NCBI GenBank assembly: GCA_028826165.1
Contig: JAPDFW010000087.1
Coordinates: 124,001 to 188,000 of the forward strand
Source: Anaeramoeba ignava
Taxonomy: Eukaryota; Metamonada; Anaeramoebidae
Direction of reading: 5' to 3'
DNA: 64,000 nt
The notes under the pieces are model-generated. The model saw nothing but the letters and a program-made list of their open reading frames with translations. It was not told where the DNA came from and searched no databases. Made by a program: the position numbers and the translations under genes. Each line of letters starts with the position of its first letter. The stretch's first letter is position 1. Positions 22,456 through 32,684 of the stretch are shown in pieces.

Positions 22456-25246
22456 GTTGAATTGGATAATTAGCTTTATAATAATTTTTTTTATTGTAAG
22501 TGTGGAATCACAAACCTGTGTTTGGAATACAACAACACATACTTACAACTTAACAACGGCACGCAAAACTGGGGATAATTATCAATATTATGATGTTGAT
22601 GCAATTACTCGATATTTTTTTAATCTTTGTGGTCCTTTATTTGATATTACTAATACTACTTGTCCTTGTTGTATTAATTTAGATAATTATACTGGTTTTT
22701 CTTATGATATGAATACTAGTTGTGTTGCTTGGGGTTCTACTAATTATAACGAATCTTATCAATATATTGGTAAATAAAATTAAAATTAAAATTAAAATTA
22801 AAATTAAAATTAAAATTAAAATTAAAATTTAAAATTAAAATTAAAATTAAAATTAAAATTAAAATTAATATTAAAATTAAAATTTAAATTAAAATTATAA
22901 TTAAAATTCAAATTAAAATTAAAATTAAAATTAAAATTAAAATTAAAATTAAAATTAAAATTATAATTAAAATTATAATTAAAATAAAAATTAATATTAA
23001 AATTAAAATCAAAATTTAAATTAAAATAGATGATAACTCAACTGGAATTGGAATCGTTTTAACTTATAAACTTATGTCAGGAAATACAGTTACCAAAACA
23101 ATGTCTTACAATTTATTTTGTCATGAAACAGAACATTTCTCAATCATTTCAGTTTTTCAATTAGATACAAGCCCACCATCATTACACATTAATGTAGCAT
23201 CATTATTAGCTTGTTTAGATCCAACACCTTCACCTGAACCATCACCAACTCCTGATCCAACACTTTGTAAAACAATGTTATCAAATGAATTATACAATCT
23301 TCTTGCTTTGAAGAATCAATACACTTATTACAATACTTTAATTGCTTCAACATTTTATCTTGGTGTTTGTCAAAATGTTATTGATGTCTCATCTTGTCCT
23401 GTAAATATTTAAATATTTCAAAAATTCAAAAAAAATTCAAAAACATGAAATATTCAAAAATAATTTCAAAAAAAAATAAATTTAGTGTTGTGCTGCAAAT
23501 ACATCAACTGGTTGGATGATGGATAGTAATGGATCTTGTGATCAATTAGGTCTTTTAAACACTTCTACATATACTAGTTTACCAGGAAGTGAAGATCCAA
23601 ATGATGGAATTGCTTTAAAATATCAAATGTTAACACCTTTAGGTCATGTTACTCACACATTACGTTTTGATTTTATTTGTGAACCAGATACTCATTCACG
23701 TAAATAATTTTTAATAATCTAATTAATAAAGAATTTATTTAAGAATTATTAATGATTTGAAAAATATTTATATTTAATTCAAAAATGGATAAATAGCTTA
23801 TTTAATTGATGTTTTTGAGAATAATGATATAACACCACATATAACCGAAGCAACTTTTATAACTGCAGCTGGTAATTTTCCAAAAACATTTAAAAATAAT
23901 CAAAATAATCAAAAATATTCAAAAATAATCAAAATAATCAAAATATTCCAAAACATGAAATAATCAAATAATCAAAAATATTCAAAACATTTAAAAATAA
24001 TCAAAATATTCAAAATATTTAAAAAATATTTCAAAAATATTCAAAAATATTTCAAAAATATTCAAAAATATTTCAAAAATATTCAAAAATATTTCAAAAA
24101 TATTCAAAAATATTTCAAAAATATTCAAAAACATTTAAAAATAATCAAAACATTTAAAAATAATCAAAATATTTCAAAACATTTCCAAAACATGAAATAA
24201 TCAAATAATCAAAAATATTCAAAAATATTCAAAAATATTCAAAATATTTCAAAAATAATCAAAAATAATCAAAAACATTTAAAAAATATTTAAAATAATC
24301 AAAACATTTAAAATTATTAAAATTATTAAAAATATTTCAAAAATAATCAAAAATATAAAATAATCAAAATATTCCAAAACATGAAATTCAAAAATAATCA
24401 AAATATTTCAAAACATGAAATAATCAAAAATATTCAAAAATATTCAAAAACAATCAAAAATATTTCAAAACATTTCCAAATATTTCAAAAATATTCAAAA
24501 CTATGAAATAATCAAAATATTCCAAAACATTTAAAATTATTAAAATTATTCAAAATTATTAAAATTATTAAAAATATTTCAAAAATATTTCAAAAATATT
24601 CAAAAATATTCAAAATATCAAAAATATAAAATAATCAAAATAATCAAAATAATCAAAATATTTCAAAACATTTAAAAATATTTAAAAAACATTCAAAAAT
24701 ATTTCAAAAATAATCAAAAATAATCAAAAATAATCAAAAATAATCAAAACTAATCAAAAATATTTAAAAAATATTTCAAAAATATTCCAAAAATATTCCA
24801 AAACATTTCAAAAATAATCAAAAATAATCAAAAATATGAAATTAGCTTGTCCAATGGATCCATTTTCACCATGCCCAACACCATCACCATGCCCTTCATG
24901 TTCACCATGTCCAACTGCATCACCTTGTCCATCAGCATCACCTTGTCCATCATGTTCTCCAATACCATCACAATCACCATGCCCAACAGCATCACCTTGT
25001 GTATCAGCATCACCTTGTCCAACTGCATCACCTTGTTATTCATGTTATCCTTGGCCTTCTACTTGGCCTTGTGATTCTCCTTCTCCTTGTCCAGTTATTA
25101 CTTCACAATCTTCTTCTTCTGGTCTTAATAGAGGTTATACTTTCCTTACTGTTGCTATTATTGGTGCTGCTGCTTTTGTTGGTGGTTGGTTTTTCCAAAA
25201 ATATAAAAAATCTCCAAATAAAAATACCGTTTATCAAGAATTATAA
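22456..25246 (+). CDS. Type I membrane receptor with two MRH (mannose-6-phosphate-receptor-like) domains
   Basis: Exons 22456-22769, 23030-23400, 23486-23699, 23797-23871, 24846-25246 (458 codons including stop, phases consistent). The start codon must come from an unplaced upstream exon ending in two bases. A signal peptide core (WIISFIIIFFIVSVESQ) opens it. Domain 1: YFFNLCGPLFD, TTCPCCINL, TSCVAWGS, GIGIVLTYKL, NLFCHETEHFSI..VFQLD and LLAC. Domain 2 repeats this order: YLGVCQNVID, SSCPVCC, GSCDQLG, GIALKYQML, FDFICEPDTHS, YLIDVFE and ITAAAC. This is the MRH layout. A Cys/Pro/Ser-rich stalk (SPCPTASPCPS repeats), one transmembrane helix (FLTVAIIGAAAFVGGWFF) and a short tail ending VYQEL, a YxxPhi sorting signal, follow. 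Likely role: lysosomal cargo or glycan receptor cycling between Golgi/endosome/surface (inference). Confidence 0.65.
22770..23029. repeat. Intronic AAAATT hexamer array
   Basis: Intron of the MRH receptor gene, from GTAAATAAAATT to TTAAAATAG, almost pure AAAATT units with TATAATT variants. Confidence 0.85.
23872..24845. repeat. Intronic CAAAAATATT-type repeat
   Basis: A 974-nt intron of the MRH receptor gene built from CAAAAATATTT, CAAAATAAT and CAAAACATGAAATAAT units, ending ATATGAAATTAG. The units are about 10-12 nt long and irregular. Confidence 0.85.
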
Positions 25247-25786
25247 ACAAAATTCAGAATCAAAATCAAAATCAAAATCAAAATCAAAATCAAAATCAAA
25301 TTCAAATTCAAAAATCAAAATCAAATTCAAATTCAAATTCAAATTCAAATTCAAAATTCAAAAAATCAAAATTAAATTCAAAATCAAAATCAAAATTTAA
25401 ATCAAAATCAAAATTCAAAAACAAAATCAAATTCAAAAATCAAAATCAAAAATCAAATTTAAATCAAAATCAAAATTTAATTTAGTTTTCATTCAAATTT
25501 CTTTTTTTTTTAATTCTTTCTCATTTAATCATTCTTTTCTTTCTAATAATAAAACAAAACAAAAATAAAACAATAAAAATTTTTTCTTTTTTTTTTCGTT
25601 TTTGAATTTATTTAATTTCTTTTCTAAAAATGTAGAATTTCTTCAAAAATTATCAATTATCAATTATTTTAATTATTTTTTTTTAAAAAGAAGGAAAGAA
25701 AGAAAGAAAGAAAGAAAGAAAATGTAAAAATTTTATGAAAGAAATTTGATTTAAATTTTTTTTTGGAATAGAATTAAAAAATTTGT
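25247..25786. other. Intergenic spacer with AAATCA repeat and GAAA run
   Basis: 25250-25480 is AAAATC/AAATTC hexamer repeat following the receptor stop codon. 25690-25722 is a GAAA microsatellite. The rest is A/T-rich. No gene seen. Confidence 0.75.
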
Positions 25787-26207
25787 TTAATTAGTTTCAC
25801 GAAGACGACGAATTGTACTTCTTGCAGTAATAGCAGATGTAGTACTAAATTAAAATAGATTTTTTTAAATTAATTTTTTAATTTAAATTTTTAAATTGAT
25901 TTTTTTTAAATTGAATTTTTAAATTAAATTTTTTAAATTGATTTTTTTTAAATTTAAATTTTTAATTTAAATTGATTTCAAATTTTATTTACGTTAAAGT
26001 ATATGCTCCACCAGCAATAGTTTTATAACAAGATTTACACTTCCAAATTCCAACTGCAGATCTTTTAATTGATTCTTTTCCACAAAAAGGACATAAATAT
26101 TTTGAATGTTGTGTAATTTCAATTTTTTTAATTTGTTTTCTTAAACTTGAACCATATCTTGTTCCATATTTCCCAACAATACCAACTTTTTTTGTATGTC
26201 TTCCCAT
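25787..26207 (-). CDS. RPL37A: Large-subunit ribosomal protein eL43 (L37Ae)
   Basis: Exons 25993-26207 and 25787-25844 (90 aa; human 92). [35 protein letters not shown], a zinc ribbon CPFC and CKSC, and AGGAYTLT are visible in exon 1. The small second exon supplies [17 protein letters not shown], the conserved C-terminal helix, spliced at phase 2 over a 148-nt A/T-rich intron. eL43 sits in the 60S subunit and binds rRNA through the zinc ribbon. All four cysteines are present and length is normal. Confidence 0.95.
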
Positions 26208-26259
26208 TTATATATTTTTTATTTTATTATAATTGAAAAATTAAAAGAAGAAATGTAAA

Positions 26260-28960
26260 TAAAAATGAAAAAAAAAAAACAAAAAAAAATTTTTTTTTAT
26301 TTAAAACAAAATTACTAATTATTATTTTAAAATTATTCATTTCATTTTTAATTAATCAAAATATCTTGATTTTTAATTAATATTAATTTATAATTTATTT
26401 ATATTTTTATTATATTTTATATTTAAAAATAATTTATTTATTAATTATAATTTAAAATAGATTTATTTATTATTTTATTTTGATTAAATATTTTAATTAA
26501 CAAAATATATTTAATTTTTATTTAAAAAATTAATTAATTTATTTATATTTTTATTTATTTTATATTTTAAAAAAATTAATTTTTATTTAAATTTTTATTA
26601 ATTAATAATTTAAAATAGATTTATTTATTATTTTATTTTAATTTAAATATTTTAATTAATTTCTTTATCTTAATTTTTAATTTATATTAATTAATAATTT
26701 ATTTATATTTTTATTATATTTTTATATTTAAAAAATAATTTATTTATTAATTATAATTTAAAATAGATTTATTTATTATTTTATTTTTAATTAAATATTT
26801 TAATTAATCAAATATTTGTCTTAATTTTTAATTAATTTAATTTATTTATATTTTTATTTATTTATATTTTTATTATATTTTATATTTAAAAATAATTTAT
26901 TTATTAATTATAATTTTTAAAAATAGATTTATTTATTATTTTATTTTAATTAAATATTTTAATTTTTAATATTTTATTTTATTTTTAATTTATATTAATT
27001 AATAATTTATTTATATTTTTATTCTATTTTATATTTTAAAAACAATTTATTTATTAATTATAATTTAAAATAGATTTATTTATTATTTTTATTTTTAATT
27101 AAAATATTTTAATTAATATTTTATCTTTATTTTTAATTAATATTAATTAATAATTTATTTATATTTTTATTATATTTCATATTTAAAAATAATTTTATTT
27201 ATTTAATTATAATTTTTAAAATAGATTTTATTTATTATTTTTATTTTTAATTAAATATTTTAATTAATATTTTATCTTAATTTTTAATTTATATTAATTT
27301 ATAATTTATTTATATTTTTATTCTATTTTATATTTAAAAACACTTTATTTATTAATTATAATTTAAAAATAGATTTATTTATTATTTTATTTTAATTAAA
27401 TATTTTAATTAATCAAATATCTTAATTTTTAATTAATATTAATTAATAATTTATTTATATTTTTATTATATTTCATATTTAAAAAATAATTTATTTATTA
27501 ATTATAATTTAAAATAGATTTATTTATTATTTTATTTTAATTAAATATTTTAATTAATATTTTATCTTAATTTTTAATTAATATTAATTAATAATTTATT
27601 TATATTTTTATTCTATTTTATATTTAAAAAATAATTTATTTATTAATTATAATTTAAAATAGATTTATTTATTATTTTATTTTTGATTAAATATTTTAAT
27701 TAATAATTTTATCTTAATTTTTAATTTATATTAATTTATAATTTATTTATATTTTTATTCTATTTTTATATTTTAAAAATTAATTTATTTATTAATTATA
27801 ATTTAAAAATAGATTTATTTATTATTTTATTTTTAATTAAATATTTTAATTAATCAAATATCTTTATTTTTAATTAATATTAATTTATAATTTATTTATA
27901 TTTTTATTATATTTTATATTTAAAAAAATAATTTATTGATTAATTATAATTTAAAATAGATTTATTTATTATTTTATTTTGATTAAATATTTTAATTAAT
28001 CAAATATCTTAATTTTTAATTAATATTAATTAATAATTTATTTATATTTTTATTCTATTTTATATTTAAAAACACTTTATTTATTAATTATAATTTAAAA
28101 TAGATTTATTTATTATTTTATTTTAATTAAATATTTTTAATTAATAATTTATCTTAATTTTTAATTAATATTAATTAATAATTTATTTATATTTTTATTC
28201 TATTTTTATATTTAAAAACACTTTATTTATTAATTATAATTTAAAATAGATTTATTTATTATTTTATTTTGATTAAATATTTTAATTAACAAAATATCTT
28301 AATTTTTAATTAATATTAATTTATAATTTATTAATATTTTTATTATATTTTATATTTAAAAATAATTTATTTATTAATTATAATTTAAAATAGATTTATT
28401 TATTATTTTATTTTAATTAAATATTTTTAATTAATCAAATATCTTTATTTTTAATTAATATTAATTTATAATTTATTTATATTTTTATTCTATTTTATAT
28501 TTAAAAACAATTTATTTATTAATTATAATTTAAAATAGATTTATTTATTATTTTATTTTGATTAAATATTTTAATTAATATTTTATCTTTAATTTTTAAT
28601 TAATATTAATTTTATAATTTATTTATATTTTTATTCTATTTATTTTATATTTAAAAATAATTTATTTATTAGATATAATTTAAAATAGATTTATTTATTA
28701 TTTTATTTTTATTAAATATTTTAATTAATATTTTATCTTAATTTTTAATTAATATTAATTAATAATTTATTTATATTTTTATTATATTTTATATTTAAAA
28801 ATAATTTATTTATTAATTATAATTTAAAATAGATTTATTTATTATTTTATTTTGATTAAATATTTTAATTAATATTTTATCTTTATTTTTAATTAATATT
28901 AATTTATAATTTATTTATATTTTTATTATATTTTATATTTAAAAAACACTTTATTTATTG
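26260..28960. repeat. ~147-bp satellite array (about 17-18 copies)
   Basis: TTTAAAATAGATTTATTTATTATTTTATT recurs roughly every 143-150 bp with occasional ~160-bp steps (for example ~26451, 26610, 26757, 27063, 27509, 27652, 27802, 27949). Each copy also holds ATTAATTAATAATTTATTTA. No gene is visible in the 2.8 kb between eL43 and the small gene at 29036. Confidence 0.9.
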
Positions 28961-29035
28961 AATGAAAATAAAAATAAAAATCATTTTCGAAATAAATCAA
29001 CAAAACATTCTGTTGATTTTACAACAGAATTTGGA

Positions 29036-29452
29036 TTAATTTTCTTTGGAAAAAGTAAAAAAAACACCAATAGGAGTATTTGATAAAATAAGACCTTTTT
29101 TCCTTCTTTTTGTTAAAGCAAGAACAGAACTCATTTTTGCAAAAATTACAACATAATGATCTCCATTTAAATCAAAAGAAGTTTTTCCATTTAAACTTAA
29201 ATTTTCTTTTAAATTTTGATTTGTATCAATTTCTGGTTCAATAAATAATTTCTGAATAATTTGTAAATATTTTTTAACATCTGAATCAAAATGAAAATCT
29301 TCAATAGAATGAGCATAAATAAATTTTTCTAATTGAATATTTACAACTAAAACTGCAGAAATTGAATTTATTTTTGAATTTGGATTATTTTTTGGAAAGA
29401 AATGATTTGATATTAAATTATTGAATTTTTTTGATTTATTTGTTGAATTCAT
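29036..29452 (-). CDS. Hypothetical 138-aa protein, weakly roadblock/longin-like
   Basis: Single frame with a good ATG and codon use like the neighbouring genes. After a polar N-terminus it alternates strands and helices: SAVLVVNIQLEKFIYAHS, a helix VKKYLQIIQKLFI, then DHYVVIFAKMSSVLALTKRRKKG and a strand GVFFTF. The strand-helix-strand order recalls small roadblock or longin-type trafficking folds, but I see no diagnostic motif. It is followed on the same strand by AP-1 mu, 178 bp away, with AAAAAGTGGACGATC between. Function unknown. Confidence 0.5.
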   Translation of the reverse strand: MNSTNKSKKFNNLISNHFFPKNNPNSKINSISAVLVVNIQLEKFIYAHSIEDFHFDSDVKKYLQIIQKLFIEPEIDTNQNLKENLSLNGKTSFDLNGDHYVVIFAKMSSVLALTKRRKKGLILSNTPIGVFFTFSKEN

Positions 29453-29630
29453 TTAATTTAAAAATAAAATAAAAGAAAAAAATGATTTTGAAAATAAATC
29501 TTGATTTATTTTTTTTTTTGATAATATTTTTTAAAAAAAAAAGGGAAAGCAAAAAAAAAGTGGACGATCTTAAAATATTGAGAAATTAAAAAATTTTTCT
29601 TTTGTTTTTCGTTTTTCAAATTAAATTAAA

Positions 29631-32183
29631 TTAAATTCGAATTTCGTAAGAATTTTTTATTGAGCAAGTTAAGTATCTAACCCAAGGAAGAACTTCATAA
29701 CCGCTTTTTTCATGAACTTTAAGATATTTAATAACCATTCCAGAAACGGTTTGACCAGGAATTTCGAATTCTACAGTAACAGGTCTTTTCTCATCATTTG
29801 GTTCTCCTTTAAAAGACGATAAACCGAAATGAGCGCGAAGTAAATATTCTTTTTTTCCTGAGAAGGCCTTAATGTTCCAATCCATGGAATCGATTTTTGG
29901 AGCATAAATGCATTTGCCTTTTGTTGTTTTGATTTTTGGAGAATCAGCGTCTTTTAAAACTGGAATATAAACATGAACATTTCTTGCGGTGAATTTTTCT
30001 CGAAAGAATGACCGCACTTTAACTAGATACTCAATTCGTGATCCTGGATGTTTCTCTGTTACACATTCAACTAAGGAATACTGGTCTTGATGTTTTGGAG
30101 ATTCGATATGACATCAATTCAAATTCTCCATCAGGTGGTACAAATGTAAATGATGAATCAGATTTTATTTTTGATACTTTAACGCATGAATGAAGTTTGA
30201 CATCATCCACTTCAATTTTCTTTTTAGCTTTTTCTTTTTCTTTAATTTTTGAATCAAATTTTTAATTTTAATTTTAATTTTGAAATGAATTTTAATTTTC
30301 ATTTGAATTTTAATTTTAATTTTAATTTTGAAATGAATTTTTAAATTAATTTTAATTTTAATTTTTAATTTTAATTTTAATTTTAATTTTGATTTTAATT
30401 TGAATTTTGAAATGAATTTTTTATTTTAATTTTAATTTTAATTTTAATTTTAATTTTAATTTTGATTTTAATTTTAATTTTAATTTTAATTTTAATTTTA
30501 ATATGAATTTTTATTTTAATTTTAATTTTAATATGAATTTTTAAAAAATTACCAACTGCTTCTTTATGTAAAAAGAAAAAATTATCACTTAAACCAAAAT
30601 GAACAGTAGGCATTCCTGAAAGTTTAGAAATAATATTAACTTTTCCAATAATTTCCGAACTAAAAAATAATAAATTAAATATTGAATTGAATTAAATTGA
30701 ATTGAATTAAATTAAATTAAATATTGAATTGAATATTGAATATTAAATATTGAATTAAATATTAAATTAAATATTAAATTAAATATTAAATTGAATTGAA
30801 TTGAATTGAATTGAATTGAATTGAATATTAAATATTAAATATTAAATATTGAATTGAATTGAATATTAAATATTAAATATTAAATTAAATATTGAATTAA
30901 ATTGAATTAAATTGAATTAAATTGAATTAAATATTAAATTAAATTAAATTAAATTAAATATTGAATTAAATTGAATTAAATATTGAATTAATAAAATTAA
31001 AATTGAATATTGAATTGAATTGAATTGAAATTAAATATTAAATATTAAAATTAAAATTGAATTAAATATTAAATTGGAATTGAATTGAATTGAATTAAAT
31101 TAAATTAAATTAAATGAATTAAATTAAATATTAAATTAAATTAAATTAAAATTAAATATTGAAATATTGAATATTAAATATTGAATTGAATTGAATTGAA
31201 TTGAATTAAATTGAATTAAATTGAATTGAATTGAATTGAATTGAATTGAATTGAATATTAAATTGAATTAAATATTAAATATTGAATATTGAATTAAATA
31301 TTGAATATTAAATTGAATTGAATTGAATTGAATTGAATTAAATTAAATTAAATTAAATTAAATTAAATTGAATTAAATTAAATTAAATTGAATTGAATTG
31401 AATTGAATTAAATATTAAATTAAATATTAAATTGAATTGAATATTAAATTGAATTGAATATTAAATTGAATTGAATTGGATTGAATATTGAATTGAATTG
31501 AATTGATTTGAATTAAATATTAAATTGAATTGAATATTGAATTAAATTAAATTAAATTAATTCATAAAAATTCATAAAAATTCATAAAAATTGATAAAGA
31601 AATACTTGATAACTCTTCCAGTTGAATTAACAACCATTCTAATTTCCTCTATAACATCAACAAACAATTCATTTTTATTATGAATAATACCATCAGAACG
31701 CCAAGAAACTTTTCCAGTAACAGCCATAGGGATAGTTTTTGGTTCCTGTTTTTCAGGTTTATAAACCTCCGAATTAATATATTCTTGAAGAATTTTAGAC
31801 TCAGAAAATTGAGGGAAACCGAAATCCATCATTTCATCAAGAAGTTGATGAATCACAATAAAATTATCGCGAATACTTTCTTCATCAACATCGCCAAAAT
31901 AATCTTGAAAAACTTGCACTAATTTATATAAAAACTGTATTATCATAAGCATGTTGGAGTTAAGCTTCGTTGCTGCTACAAAATATAGTCCCTTGTGCTG
32001 TATGTAAGCATATGTGATTCCGTCTTCATCTTCGATTATTGGTTGCTTGTATTTTTCTTCGTCTCCGTGTATTACTTTTTGTATTACTTTCTTAATTCGT
32101 GCTATTAATAAATCCCCTCGATAATTTCGCATTATTAATATTTGTCCGTGTGGATCAAGAATGTAAATTCCTGAACAAGCCAT
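29631..32183 (-). CDS. AP1M: AP-1 adaptor complex medium subunit (mu)
   Basis: Exons 31606-32183, 30553-30659, 29631-30239 (~430 aa; human 423). N-terminal longin domain: SGIYILDPHGQILIMRNYRGD, GLYFVAATKLNSN, FLYKLVQVFQDYF, EESIRDNFIVIHQLLDEMMDFGFPQ, SKILQEYI. Linker and mu-homology domain: AVTGKVSWRSDGI, NELFVDVIEEI, SEIIGKVNIISKLSGMPTVHFGL, DDVKLHSCVKVSK, FVPPDGEFELMSYR, SRIEYLVKVRSFF, VYIPVLKDADSPK, EYLLRAHFGL, EKSGYEVLPWVRYLT. Mu1 binds YxxPhi cargo tails in clathrin coats at the trans-Golgi/endosome. Exon 3 carries one extra base near 30075 (after SRPVF), which breaks the frame; because the rest is conserved I treat it as a probable sequence error. Intron 1 is a 946-nt TTGAA/TTAAA repeat. 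Confidence 0.9.
30240..30552. repeat. Intronic TTTTAA hexamer array in the AP-1 mu gene
   Basis: Intron 2 of the AP-1 mu gene, mostly TTTTAATTTTAA with TTTTGAAATGAA interruptions. The Lys-Ile frame it contains is a repeat artefact. Confidence 0.8.
30660..31605. repeat. Intronic TTGAA/TTAAA/TATTAAA pentamer-like array
   Basis: Intron 1 of the AP-1 mu gene consists almost only of TTGAATTGAA, TTAAATTAAA and TATTAAATAT units. The same family fills introns 1 and 3 of the neighbouring aminotransferase gene and, in inverted orientation, 39220-40080. Confidence 0.85.
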
Positions 32184-32684
32184 TTTATAAATGAAAAAAA
32201 ATAAAAAAAATGAAAAAATGAAAAAATGAAAAAAATGAAAAAATGAAAAAATTTAAATTTGTTTTTGTTTTTTTTGAATTGAAAAAAATTCAAAAAAAAA
32301 AAAAAAGAAAATTCAAGTTGATTTTAAAAAAAAAAGATTTGAATCAACTTTTAAACTGAAAAAAAAATTCAAAAAAAAAAGAATTTGAATTAAAAAATTA
32401 AAAGTTGATTTTGAAATGATTTGAATCAACTTTTAAACTGAAAAATCAAAAGTTGATTTTGAATTTGATTTTTGAATTTTGAATTTGATTTGATTTTAAA
32501 TTTAATTTGAATTTTGATTTGATTTTGAATTTGATTTTAATTTTGATTTGAATTTTGATTTTAATTTTGGATTTGATTTTGATTTTGATTTTGAATTTGA
32601 TTTTGATTTTGATTTTAATTTGAATTGAATTTTGATTTTAATTTTGAATCAAGTCGTTCTTCTCAAAATTCTTTCTCTTCATTT
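32184..32684. other. Intergenic spacer with TTGATTTTGA repeats
   Basis: Between the AP-1 mu start and the aminotransferase stop. 32184-32460 is A-rich with four copies of an AAAGTTGATTTTGAA / GATTTGAATCAACTTTT pair that could fold as hairpins. 32460-32650 is TTTGAATTTGATTTTGA repeat. No gene seen. Confidence 0.65.

Noticed and set aside
22457-22459. TTG as start codon of the MRH receptor
   Set aside because: Directly follows a TTTAG acceptor in a gene with four further introns; non-ATG starts seemed to occur only at exon edges (also 3850, 40559, 50222).
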